This document shows, one piece after another, positions 11,101 through 19,544 of a stretch of DNA of 64,000 nt. A program made the translations under genes and the position numbers. Origin of the DNA: Candidatus Wallbacteria bacterium (GTDB lineage: Bacteria; Muiribacteriota; UBA6191; JACPRK01); contig JACPRK010000127.1 of NCBI GenBank assembly GCA_016190005.1, positions 61,310-125,309 of the forward strand, in the 5' to 3' direction. Within the stretch, counting starts at the first letter, position 1, and every line of letters starts with the position of its first letter. A model generated the notes under the pieces. The model was given only the letters and a program-made list of their open reading frames with translations. It ran no database searches and was not told the DNA's origin.

Positions 11101-12600
11101 CGACCAGAGGCCGAACGTCAGGATGAGGCCGCCGCCCAGCACGAGGAAGGCGCCCAGGAAGAGCAGCCAGTGGATGGAGAGCTCTCCGAGCAACGCCGGG
11201 ATCGCCCCGCCCGGGTCGAGCGAGTAGCTTCGGGACCTCTGCGGCGGCTGCGGGGGGGCCGCGCGCACGCGGCGGACCGCCGGCGCCTCCGCGCGCCGGG
11301 CACGCTCCACCTGCTCCTGGAAGGCCGCGAAGGCCCGCAGGTCGGGGGCGAAGGCCGGGTCGAAGCTCGACGGGTCCGGCCCGGGCGCCACCGCTGGGAC
11401 CCCAACGGCCTCCTCGACCGCCGGTCCCGCATCCCGGCCCAGGCCGCGCAGACTCCCCATCGCCAGCTCCAGATCGGCGCCCCTCACCCGGCGCTCGAGC
11501 GCCTCGCGAACAGCCTTCGACAGCTCCGGAGTCAACGCATCCTCCGAGGCACCTTCTACGCCCAAGAGCTCCCGCCAGCGCTTCTCGCGCGTCTCGGTCA
11601 CGGAGGTCAGCAGCACCGACCTCAACCGCGGCGGCAGCGTCGTCGCCGCCCGCCTCAGCGGCAGCTCTACGCGCTCCAGCAACCGGATCTCTCTCGCCAG
11701 CCCGAGCAGCGCTCCTCCCTCGGGGACGTCACCACTCCCCGGCCGCTCCGGCACCCGAGTGGCATCGCCCGGCGCCGGCCGGGCCGGGCCCTCCGCAGCG
11801 CCGCTCGGGGCTGACTCGGGGGAGCTTGCCTCACGAGCCGCCCCGGGCTCGGCCTCGCTGGGAGCTTCGGTCGCTTCCGCCTCTTCTCGTGATGGGACTT
11901 GGGCGGCCGGTGGCGCGCCGACAGCAGGGCCTGCTTCGACCGCGCCCTCCTCGCGAGCCTCGGCTCCGAGCAGGAGCAGCAGAGACGTCACGTCGCCCCC
12001 GTCGAGCTTGCCCGCCGCGCCAAGATCGCGCACCGTCTCGCAGGCGGCCCCCAGACCCGCGGCGCGCGCCCGTTCCCGCTCGGCCTCGGGGATCAGCACC
12101 TGCCAGTAGCGCGGGGTCCGCAGCCGCAGGTTCTCCAGGGACGCCTCGCGCGCTTGCTCCGGGATGAGCCCGTCGGCAGCCATGTCGTCGAGCTCGAGGT
12201 ACATCCGGTGCAGCAGGTAGAGCCGCCGGCACGCGTCGATCCCGGGCTCTGTGCCGCCCAGCTTGTCGAACTCGTGCGCAGCCTGCGGGCGGCCTAGCGA
12301 CTCCCAATCGGCGGCGAGCTTGCGGCTGGTGGCCAGCCAGTCCTGCTTGGAGAGCACGCCACTCTCCGCCAGCGCCGATAGCCCCTTCAAGCACCAGCGC
12401 AGCAGGTACCCTCGGTGCGCCGCCGACTTGAGCTCTTCGGTCCCGAACAGCGCATCCCAGCCGGCCAGAGCCATCTGGCGCGCCTCCAACTCGACCACCC
12501 GCGCGGCGCGCGCAAGCGCAGGCACGGACTGCGCCGCGAGCTGAACCTCCTCGAATAGAACGAACGCCCTGTAGAGCGCCTCGATCTCCAGGCGGCTCAT
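8173..12600 (-). CDS. Giant polytopic membrane protein (1475 aa), function unknown
   Basis: N-terminal about 450 aa soluble region, then many TM helices to the C-terminus (LLFLGAFLVLGGGLILTFGLW...). Confidence 0.8.
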   Translation of the reverse strand: MSRLEIEALYRAFVLFEEVQLAAQSVPALARAARVVELEARQMALAGWDALFGTEELKSAAHRGYLLRWCLKGLSALAESGVLSKQDWLATSRKLAADWESLGRPQAAHEFDKLGGTEPGIDACRRLYLLHRMYLELDDMAADGLIPEQAREASLENLRLRTPRYWQVLIPEAERERARAAGLGAACETVRDLGAAGKLDGGDVTSLLLLLGAEAREEGAVEAGPAVGAPPAAQVPSREEAEATEAPSEAEPGAAREASSPESAPSGAAEGPARPAPGDATRVPERPGSGDVPEGGALLGLAREIRLLERVELPLRRAATTLPPRLRSVLLTSVTETREKRWRELLGVEGASEDALTPELSKAVREALERRVRGADLELAMGSLRGLGRDAGPAVEEAVGVPAVAPGPDPSSFDPAFAPDLRAFAAFQEQVERARRAEAPAVRRVRAAPPQPPQRSRSYSLDPGGAIPALLGELSIHWLLFLGAFLVLGGGLILTFGLWSDASGAGRYMPLLLTTVFFHGLALLVEQVFGLKRSAGALSGIALLFLPLNALAIRWLGLWSEASGVAAGAMGGLLLLALSVPAARRTLAPAAGAGELGARLWLASALTAIWPPGLTNGLPAAVAGLASVMLLLVPGLGRLGGEGGRPAPSSIGFAGLLALASHSAFCLASYTSAGPLGLLLIGAMHVADAAAVALRQLRAGEDPGDLPALFGGAARVFMAAAALCLIIPGIPGNRWLIAGLLYAAYSSGRAYHAERGDQQLSETFALGLAAELLFVYADPAVYGLWHPVAEALLGVGGPGWIVPQLAIGAACTVAGVLTAGRDRRVSVAFHGLGALTALLGAVLAVPAGGRGLVIGGGILVFYGAMAVASRHAYMAVVAVWAALTVVAEALVLTGATAPVWGMTGVACCWALAALGRIGGDDALSRMDPLMVPGVTLTGCATPLAWVAGFSMLVGLTQGEGPWSSLASFVLLVAFFAHSELLAGRSGGPLASQFWLAVTFLHCFGMVAGQKSGLNVSVALSGLFAVALAAVGFAAALEGKNAGVALGFHAFGAALGATLAGAGAAERAHWAPCLVMASYGLLAFVLQFAYPAFVATWAGLALTGGLLGAAQAHRSTWYIAWIAWLYALAIGGEAGIDARLARMRRLLVGDLTLSGAAMPLAWLTAVSLAPQSFGRSDQPWTTAASIGFLSLFFAYRAVRGADEPAAWASVLGPLLAYGHLKVNGILPDSPLVQLLAIVLSYPLLVLARALSGPLAVYRSPLRHTALALPMLVAGAGLYLWEGTWQATMVGAAAVFYNLVPMAGEARAWFYAAGLLYNLANFLFWRPYHLSTALLWTLPAGLTLIAFTHANRDELSSETRSNLRAAGTLLISGESLWGAVAHAQPSHALVLAFLAVVGVLAGLHFRVKDYLIYSTLLLVIDAGSFVVRQVLAFSGYGVGSLIAGGLALIALAAVFERGRTTLMAKMEAWRRRMDGWD

Positions 12601-12614
12601 GCGGCGTCGCCCAC

Positions 12615-13292
12615 TCAGTTATCCAGGAGGATCAGGGGCCGGAAGCCGGCACCATCGACCTCGACGCGCGCCAGCCGGCCACCGCCCATCTCCAGCCGTA
12701 CCTTCCGGCCTCGCGCCTCGGCCAAAATGACCTTGGTGGAGTCCCCGGCCGCTTCGCCCGAGTTCTGCACCACCGGCAGGCGGACCTCCACGGGGCTGGC
12801 GAAGTCGTAGAGCACCACGAACTGCCGCGAACCTTCCTTTTCCTTCCAGGTCTCCAGCCGAACGTAGTTGGAGCGATTGTAGTAGCCCCGGCCTTCGATC
12901 GTGATCTCCGGGCGCGGCTGCAGGTGAATCGGGCGGATCGCCTCGTCATCCAGCTCGATCGTCAACGATGCGCCTCCCATATCGCTGATCAGCATCCGGA
13001 TGTCGACCTTAGCGGTCAGCTCGCCCGCCTTGGCGCTCAGCCGAACGATGGGCGGCATCTGCTGGATCCACTTGTTCTCGAAGACGGGTAGGCGAGTCTC
13101 CTCGATCTCGCTGAACTTGCTCAGGATGACGAACTGCTTCTCGTCGATCTTCTCGACCCGGAAGTAGTGGCTGCGGCTGAAGTTCCCGGCATACTCGACC
13201 GTCACGGCCGGAGCGCCGGCGAAGAGCGGGACCGAAAGCCCGAGAAGCAAGAGCGGAGCGAGCAGACTGCGAGCGTTCACGAAGTTCTCCAA
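12615..13292 (-). CDS. Secreted protein, function unknown
   Basis: Signal peptide MENFVNARSLLAPLLLLGLSVPLFAGA; two similar internal halves (SHYFRVEKIDEKQFVILSKF / SNYVRLETWKEKEGSRQFVVLYDF). Confidence 0.7.
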   Translation of the reverse strand: MENFVNARSLLAPLLLLGLSVPLFAGAPAVTVEYAGNFSRSHYFRVEKIDEKQFVILSKFSEIEETRLPVFENKWIQQMPPIVRLSAKAGELTAKVDIRMLISDMGGASLTIELDDEAIRPIHLQPRPEITIEGRGYYNRSNYVRLETWKEKEGSRQFVVLYDFASPVEVRLPVVQNSGEAAGDSTKVILAEARGRKVRLEMGGGRLARVEVDGAGFRPLILLDN

Positions 13293-13350
13293 TCAGGTAG
13301 CCGGGGACCGCCTGGACAGGGGCAATCCTAGTCTTCGGGGCGTGGCCCGG

Positions 13351-14304
13351 TCAAGCATGACGCGTAGGGCCCAGGCGCGCGGCTTCGGCCGGACCACAAG
13401 GCGCCTTGACCAGCTCGAAGCTGAACATCCAGGCGGCCAGCTGCAGCAGCGGGACCCGGGTCAGAACCCGGTCGAGCCGGTCCAGCGCCGGCCGCAAGGG
13501 GGGCGCAAAGATCGAGAGAACGCTGGCCAGGTGCCAGAATCGCAGGTCCTCGACCTCGAACTGCCCGCGTGAGCCGCGCAGCCGGGCCGGCGTCAGCACG
13601 TGGGAGCGCTCCCAGCGCGTCCGCCGCGAGGGCGTCAGCTCGCGAAACAGCCGCAGCGCCGGATTGTAGCCCAGGGCCTCGAGCGCCAGAACCCGCCCCC
13701 CAGGGGCCAAGATCCGGTACAGCTCCTTGAGGCACGCCTCGAGGTCGAGATGGTGCAACACGCCTCGGCAGACCACTCGATCGATCGACCCCGAGGGGAG
13801 CCTCGACTCCTCGGCATCGCACTGGAGGAATCGAGCGCGCGAACCGAGACCGGCCTCGCGGGCCGCGTCACGGGCCAGGGCGATCGATTCTCCGCTCAGA
13901 TCGATCCCGACTGCCAGCCGGGCGCCGGCCCGCGCCGCCAACAGCGCGTCCCCTCCGCGCCCGCATCCGTAGTCCAGAAACACCGCGCCAGCCGCCTCAC
14001 GCTCGATCCACTCGACCACGTGCCGGCTCGACATCGCCGTCGCCTCGTAGAGTCCGGCCCCGACCCGCCCCGGCGCGCCCGCCCGCTCCTGCGCCCTGCG
14101 GCGATCGTGGAACGTGCTCTCCTCGCGCTTGCGCTCCGGCAACCCCGCAAGCCACTCGGCATCCGCCAGCCCCGCCAGCTCCCCCAGCCGCCGCTCCAGC
14201 CCGTCAACGGAGCAGCCCGCCGGGAGACCGGTGGCGTCTACCTGTACCGGGTTTTCCAAGGAAAACCCGGTACAGGTAGACGCCACGGAGTCAACGGCCT
14301 CCAT
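13351..14304 (-). CDS. Class I SAM-dependent methyltransferase
   Basis: VFLDYGCGRGGDALLAARAGARLAVGIDLSGESIALA and GSIDRVVCRGVLHHLD; ATG at 14304 is 1 nt after the GNAT stop (TGATATG). Confidence 0.85.
   Translation of the reverse strand: MEAVDSVASTCTGFSLENPVQVDATGLPAGCSVDGLERRLGELAGLADAEWLAGLPERKREESTFHDRRRAQERAGAPGRVGAGLYEATAMSSRHVVEWIEREAAGAVFLDYGCGRGGDALLAARAGARLAVGIDLSGESIALARDAAREAGLGSRARFLQCDAEESRLPSGSIDRVVCRGVLHHLDLEACLKELYRILAPGGRVLALEALGYNPALRLFRELTPSRRTRWERSHVLTPARLRGSRGQFEVEDLRFWHLASVLSIFAPPLRPALDRLDRVLTRVPLLQLAAWMFSFELVKAPCGPAEAARLGPTRHA
14231..14286. repeat. Palindromic element, copy 1
   Basis: GTGGCGTCTACCTGTACCGGGTTTTCC-AA-GGAAAACCCGGTACAGGTAGACGCCAC: perfect 27-bp arms, 2-nt loop. 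Confidence 0.95.
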
Positions 14305-14305
14305 A

Positions 14306-14875
14306 TCAGCCAAGCTCCAGCACCATCACGACCCGGCCGGACACGCGGCTCTCCTCGCGAAACCCCGCCTTCGCGAAGAGCGGCTCCGGACCCGTCCAGA
14401 CTTCGTTCACGTCCTCATGACGGCCAGGCTTGGGATACGCCTCGACCCGCCGCACGCCACGCGCCCGCAGGTCGTCCAGGATGCCACCCAGGAACAGGTG
14501 GGCCAACCCGCGACCTCGATGCTCGGGTCGAATCATCAGACAGGAAATCGCGTGCGCAGGCGGCGCCCCTTCGCGCACCAGCTGCCGCTCCAGTTTCGCC
14601 ATCCCCGCCCTAGGCCTGCACTGGCACCACCCCGCGACGCTCCCGTCCACGAAGAGCAGATAGCCATCGTGACCGCCCTCCCGGAAGATACGCTCGCGCA
14701 CCGCCCTGTTCTCCTCGGCCGTGCGATCGCCCCATCCCTCCCAGCTCGGCACCGTCCAGGCACTGCAGTAACACCACCCGAACGGCTCACTTCTCATCAG
14801 CCGCCAGAAATCCGCCTCGAGCGCAACCTCCAGCCTTCTAACCTCGACGTTCATCGGCCCGAAGTATCGCGCCAC
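14306..14875 (-). CDS. GNAT family N-acetyltransferase
   Basis: AISCLMIRPEHRGRGLAHLFLGGILDDLRARGVRRVEAYPK: acetyl-CoA binding motif. Confidence 0.85.
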   Translation of the reverse strand: MARYFGPMNVEVRRLEVALEADFWRLMRSEPFGWCYCSAWTVPSWEGWGDRTAEENRAVRERIFREGGHDGYLLFVDGSVAGWCQCRPRAGMAKLERQLVREGAPPAHAISCLMIRPEHRGRGLAHLFLGGILDDLRARGVRRVEAYPKPGRHEDVNEVWTGPEPLFAKAGFREESRVSGRVVMVLELG

Positions 14876-14977
14876 TCGAAGCCCCCGCGCAAGCCGGCAG
14901 AATCGTCCGGGAGCGATGCTGGAAGCTGGGAAGCCGCATCATTTCGTAGCCGCTCTCGGGCGCGCGCGCGGTTCCTG

Positions 14978-15112
14978 AGCCACCTCCCCGCTCATCCCCA
15001 GCCACCTCCCCGCTCATCCTGAGCTTGTCGAAGGATGCACTGGCTGCGGCTTCTGCGCGACACGCCCTTCGACGAGACTGTCCTGAGCTTGCCGAAGGGC
15101 CCAGGATGAGCG
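14978..15112. repeat. Intergenic repeat region with CTCATCCTGAGCTTGTCGAAGG-type units
   Basis: AGCCACCTCCCCGCTCATCC occurs twice with 22-bp period (14978, 15000), followed by CCTGAGCTTGTCGAAGG and CCTGAGCTTGCCGAAGGG, plus complementary CCCTTCGACGAGACTGTCC and GGATGAGC. Confidence 0.8.
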
Positions 15113-15205
15113 AGGATCTGACCCATTGCGCGCACCCGGATCGGCCCGGGTGCATGCCGCTCCCTTGCCCATCCCCCATCCGGCTCTACAATCCCTCCAC
15201 CCCCC

Positions 15206-17530
15206 GTGAACCGCTCTCTCGCCTGGGCCTTCGTCGCAGCCCTGCTCGCCTACTCCATCGCCTTCGCGCTCGTGGCCGATTTCACCTCCGACGACGCCGG
15301 CATCAGCTTCTGCTACGCCAAGAACCTGGCCGCCGGCCGCGGCCTCGTGCTCACTGCCGGCTCCGAGCGCGTCGAGGGCTTCTCCAACCTCTTGTGGGTG
15401 CTGCTGCTGGCCCCAGGAATCGGCTTGGGCCTTGACCCCGCTCTCCTCGCCAAGGCCCTCGCCTTCGCCGCCGGCTCGGCCTCGCTCTGCCTGCTGCTGC
15501 TGGCACCCGCCCGCATGGCCGGCCGACCCCTCCGCACGTCGGACGCGGTGCCACCGCTGCTGCTGGCCACATCCGCTCCGTTCGCCTTCTGGACGGCCGG
15601 CGGCCTCGAGACCATCCTTTTCACCCTCGTGCTGCTCGCCGCCGCAACCGCCTTCGCGCTCGAGCTGCGAACCCCTCCCCGCACGTTCCCGCTCTCCGCG
15701 CTCGCGCTCTTCCTCGCCTCCCTCACTCGCCCCGAGGGCCCGCTCTACGCTCTGGCCGCCCTCCCCGCAATGGCCGCGCGCGCGTTGGCGGCGCCGGACC
15801 GCGCAGGTAACTGGCGTCACTTCATCCGTTGGCTCCTGTGGTTCGTGGCAGCCCTGGCCGCCTTCTTCGTCTGGAGACAGCTCTACTTCGGCAGCTGGTG
15901 GCCGACCGTGTTTCACACGAAGCTGCCCGGCAACTCGCTGTCGTCACTCGGTCTGGCCGGCGCCGGCTGGCACTATCTCATGGACTGGCTCTCGGCCCCG
16001 TCCGCCGCCGCCTTGACGGCCCTGGCAGCCTGGGGACTCTGGCGGCTGCCCGCCGCGCGCGGAGGGCTCTGGCTCGGAGGCTCCCTCGCGGCCACCGCCG
16101 CCTTCGCCGTCGTTACCGGCGGCGACTGGATGCAGCACCACCGCTTTCTGGTCCCCGCCCTGCCATTCCTGTGCTGGGCCGCTGGCGAAGGGCTCTACCA
16201 CATCGACTCGGTCCTGCCGGCATCCCTCCCCTCCCCCCGCGCAACGGCCGCCCCTATCACCTGCCTTCTGCTGCTCACCGCCTATGGTGCCGCGCAGCTC
16301 GGCGCCCTCCACGCCACCCGAGGACGTTACCGGGTGACCTTCTCTTCGCGCCTGGCCCGCGGCGAGATTTTCGGACGCATGGCCCGTGAGGCCGGCCTGC
16401 AGTCCGCGCTCCTGGCCGACGCCGATGCCGGCGGGACGTCGTGGGCCTCCGGGCTCGAGCTGCTCGACATCACCGGCCTCACCGACCGCATCCTCTCGCG
16501 TCACCTGACCAACCCCGTGCTGCGCGAGGAGTACATCTTCGGCCAGCGGCGCCCCGACTTCATCCGGCTCTCGGGGGTCTGGACCGAAGCCTCCGGGCTG
16601 GGTCGCTCCAGCCGGCTGGCGGCGGAGTACCTGCCGCTCGCCCCTCTGCCCGGCGACTATCCAGGCGACACCAACTTCGCGCGTCGCGAGCTGCTTCTGG
16701 CCGGGGACGGCGAGCCCCCCGAGCTCCAGCTCGCGCAGCCGCCCGGCCCCGGTGTCAGCCTGGCGGGGCTCACTCCGGCCGCCCGAGTCGTGGCTCCGGG
16801 AGGGCGCATCGTGGCGCACCTCTACTGGACGATGACCGCAGGGGCCGAGCCTCGCGTGCGGCTGGGCCTCTCGGGCATCCCGACGACTTTCGTCGAGCGC
16901 CGGCTGGCGCGCGGTTGGCTTGCCCCTGAAGCAGTTCCGGCCGGCGCGACGATGTGTGATCGGCTGCTCCTGCCCTTGCCCGAGTCGCTTCCCCAGGGAC
17001 GCTACAGCCTCGAGCTCACGGCCAGCCCCGCGAGCCCCGTGACATCAGTACGCGGTCTCGAGCTGCTGGTCTCTCGAGGAGCCGCCCGCGCCCGCGCCCA
17101 GGAGCTCGTGGCCACCTTCGATGCAGCGGGCGGCGTCTCGCGTTCCAGGCTTCTGCGCGACATCGAGGAGCTGGAGACCGCAGGCGCCCTGGACGGACCT
17201 TCGCTCGAATCGGCTCGCCGGGCTGCGGGTGCTGCCCTGGCCAGGCAGGCTATCCGGGAGCTCGAAGGTCCCGTGGAGAGCGTCGTCGAGGCGATCGAGT
17301 GCTGCCTCCTGGCGGCGCGCTGGGAAGAGCCCGCCACCGCGGCGCGGACGGCTGTGGCGACCCGAGCGATGGCGGCCGCCCGCAGCTTGGAATCTCGCGG
17401 GGATGCTCTGGGCGCGTGCCGGCTGCTCGGAGCCGTGGCGCGCATCGCCCCGGGAGACGCTCGGATGCTCGCCTGGCGCGACCGGCTCTGGAAGCAGCTG
17501 GCCGACGCCACGACGCGCCCAGGGAGCTGA
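15206..17530 (+). CDS. Polytopic glycosyltransferase (mannosyl/arabinosyltransferase-like)
   Basis: DFTSDDAGISFCYAKNLAAGRGLVLTAGSERVEGFSNLLWVLLLA, GT-C-type N-terminal motif; multiple TMs. Confidence 0.75.
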   Translation: MNRSLAWAFVAALLAYSIAFALVADFTSDDAGISFCYAKNLAAGRGLVLTAGSERVEGFSNLLWVLLLAPGIGLGLDPALLAKALAFAAGSASLCLLLLAPARMAGRPLRTSDAVPPLLLATSAPFAFWTAGGLETILFTLVLLAAATAFALELRTPPRTFPLSALALFLASLTRPEGPLYALAALPAMAARALAAPDRAGNWRHFIRWLLWFVAALAAFFVWRQLYFGSWWPTVFHTKLPGNSLSSLGLAGAGWHYLMDWLSAPSAAALTALAAWGLWRLPAARGGLWLGGSLAATAAFAVVTGGDWMQHHRFLVPALPFLCWAAGEGLYHIDSVLPASLPSPRATAAPITCLLLLTAYGAAQLGALHATRGRYRVTFSSRLARGEIFGRMAREAGLQSALLADADAGGTSWASGLELLDITGLTDRILSRHLTNPVLREEYIFGQRRPDFIRLSGVWTEASGLGRSSRLAAEYLPLAPLPGDYPGDTNFARRELLLAGDGEPPELQLAQPPGPGVSLAGLTPAARVVAPGGRIVAHLYWTMTAGAEPRVRLGLSGIPTTFVERRLARGWLAPEAVPAGATMCDRLLLPLPESLPQGRYSLELTASPASPVTSVRGLELLVSRGAARARAQELVATFDAAGGVSRSRLLRDIEELETAGALDGPSLESARRAAGAALARQAIRELEGPVESVVEAIECCLLAARWEEPATAARTAVATRAMAAARSLESRGDALGACRLLGAVARIAPGDARMLAWRDRLWKQLADATTRPGS

Positions 17531-17696
17531 CCGGAGTCCGGTTCCCGGACACCCCCGGTCCTCTACCCGGACAGTCACGCAGTCACGCGCGGCCAGTGCG
17601 TCGCTCTGTGTCCGCATCCCGCGCCTGGCACGGGGCTTGATTGAGTATCGGCACGCCGAGAAGCCGACCGGCGCCCTGACGACGAAGGAGACCGAG

Positions 17697-18020
17697 ATGA
17701 CGCTCTGCGCCGAAGCCACCCGAGTGACCTCGAGCCCGACCGCTGACACCGCTGCCCGGATCGTCAAGGAGCAGCCGGACCTGGAGCGAATGCAGGCGCT
17801 GGGGGTCCTCGACTGGCACGTAGCCACCGAGACGGTCTCCACCTTCCGGAAGCGCTACGACCGCGGACTGGTCTGCTATGTCCTGGAGGGTGAAGCGACC
17901 GTCCACACACCCATGGGCGTCGTTCGCATCGAGCCCGGCGACATGGTCACCTTCCCGGTCGGCCTGGAGTGCACCTGGTTCGTGAAGAGCCCCCTCGGCA
18001 CGCACTACAGCTATCTCTAG
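17697..18020 (+). CDS. Small cupin-domain protein
   Basis: ATG at 17697; VCYVLEGEATVHTPMGVVRIEPGDMVTFPVGLECTW cupin motifs. Confidence 0.8.
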   Translation: MTLCAEATRVTSSPTADTAARIVKEQPDLERMQALGVLDWHVATETVSTFRKRYDRGLVCYVLEGEATVHTPMGVVRIEPGDMVTFPVGLECTWFVKSPLGTHYSYL

Positions 18021-18056
18021 ACCGCCGGGCGGCCGGCCGGTTCATAATGATCCGGC

Positions 18057-19535
18057 ATGGACCCCTCCACTGGCACCGGGCTCTGCCGAGTTTGCGGTGA
18101 GGCACTGACTGGCCCCTCGGTGGTGAGTTGCGTGCAGTGCGAGACGCCGACTCACCGGGACTGCTTCCGCTACGCGGGGGCATGTCCGCTCTACGGCTGC
18201 GGTGGCACTCGCTGGCGCGCCCGGACGCGCGCCGCGGCGTCGAGCGCGCTCGGTGCGGCCGATCGGCTCGCCGCCCGCATCGGGCTCGGCGCCGGGCGGG
18301 TGGTCGGTCCGGGCGCCGGCAGCGCCATCGAGCTCGATTACCACTCCGGCCTAGAGATGGCCGCCGACTGGATGGTCTCGGCCGGCCTGGTCGGCCTGGG
18401 CGCGGTGGCGCTGGTCGGCCCCCACCCCCACGTCGTGGAGCTCTCGAGCCTGGCGGCAGTCCTCTGCCTGCTCGTGGCCGCTGCGGGGACCGCCATCGGA
18501 CTGCTCCTGGAAGACCTGTACGTCTTCGATCCCGGCAAGCGACTTCTCCTGGCCCAGCGCCGTCTGCCCGGCTTCGCCTGGCGCCGTCCGGTGGCCGAGC
18601 TCTCGGACTTCACGCACGTCGGCACCGCCACGGCCGTGCTGGAGCAGCCCACGGCGGGTAACCACACGGCTCGCTACGAGCCGGTGTGGCTCGTGCTGCG
18701 CCGTAAGGGCGGGCCCCTCATGCCGCTGGGTGACGCCGCGGGCGGCAGCGCCCGGTACTCCCCAGGCGACCTCGAGCGGATCGCCACCCGCATCGGTTCG
18801 GCCACCGGCCTGCCTGTCCAGCTCGACCTGAAGGCCGACCGCGCCTGGTGGGCGGCCGAGCGCTTCCGCATATCGACTCGATCGCTCCTCTGGATGGCTT
18901 GCATCTCGACGGCCGCCGCCTTCGCCTGGGACGTCTCGACCTGGAGGACCGCTCTGGCGCTGCCGCTCCTGGCGCCCGCGGCGCTAGTCCTGGCCGCGGT
19001 GCTCTACTGGTGGCTGGTCCCGCTGCCGAGGAAGCTAGCGGAGCCCGCGGTGCTGGCGAAGAGGAAGAAGGACGACAGGGCCGGCGGCGTCCTTGTCGCC
19101 CTCCTCTGCTTCGCCAGCCTGCCGTGGCTGGCGCACCAGAACTTCGAGCACATCCGCGCCCTGCTCTACTTCGAGCGCGCGCCGTGCGAGATCCTCGACA
19201 GCCGCCTCACCGAGCACGTCAGCACCAAGGGCCACCGCAGCTACAGCGTCTCGTTTCGCTTCCGCTATGAGGTCGGCGGGCGCGTGTACGATCGCTGGGG
19301 CTACGACCTGGAGGAATGGCGCTTCTGGTGGCACTTCACGGCCTTGCGGGCGCACGCGTCGCTGGAACACGGCGCTCGAGCCAGCTGCTGGTACGACCCA
19401 GCCGACCCGGCACGCGCCGTGGTCGACCGCTCCCTCAGCTTCACTACTCTCTTGCTGATGGCGCTCAGCCTCTTCGGCGTGCGGCTGGCCGTCGAGGGGT
19501 TGCTTGCGTGGTATCTCGCGCGCCAAAAGGATTGA
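18057..19535 (+). CDS. Membrane protein with N-terminal RING-like zinc domain and C-terminal DUF3592-like region
   Basis: CRVCGEALTGPSVVSCVQCETPTHRDCFRYAGACPLYGCGG; C-terminus SYSVSFRFRYEVGGRVYDRWGY...ASCWYDPADPARAVVDRS. Confidence 0.7.
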   Translation: MDPSTGTGLCRVCGEALTGPSVVSCVQCETPTHRDCFRYAGACPLYGCGGTRWRARTRAAASSALGAADRLAARIGLGAGRVVGPGAGSAIELDYHSGLEMAADWMVSAGLVGLGAVALVGPHPHVVELSSLAAVLCLLVAAAGTAIGLLLEDLYVFDPGKRLLLAQRRLPGFAWRRPVAELSDFTHVGTATAVLEQPTAGNHTARYEPVWLVLRRKGGPLMPLGDAAGGSARYSPGDLERIATRIGSATGLPVQLDLKADRAWWAAERFRISTRSLLWMACISTAAAFAWDVSTWRTALALPLLAPAALVLAAVLYWWLVPLPRKLAEPAVLAKRKKDDRAGGVLVALLCFASLPWLAHQNFEHIRALLYFERAPCEILDSRLTEHVSTKGHRSYSVSFRFRYEVGGRVYDRWGYDLEEWRFWWHFTALRAHASLEHGARASCWYDPADPARAVVDRSLSFTTLLLMALSLFGVRLAVEGLLAWYLARQKD

Positions 19536-19544
19536 CGCGGCGGC

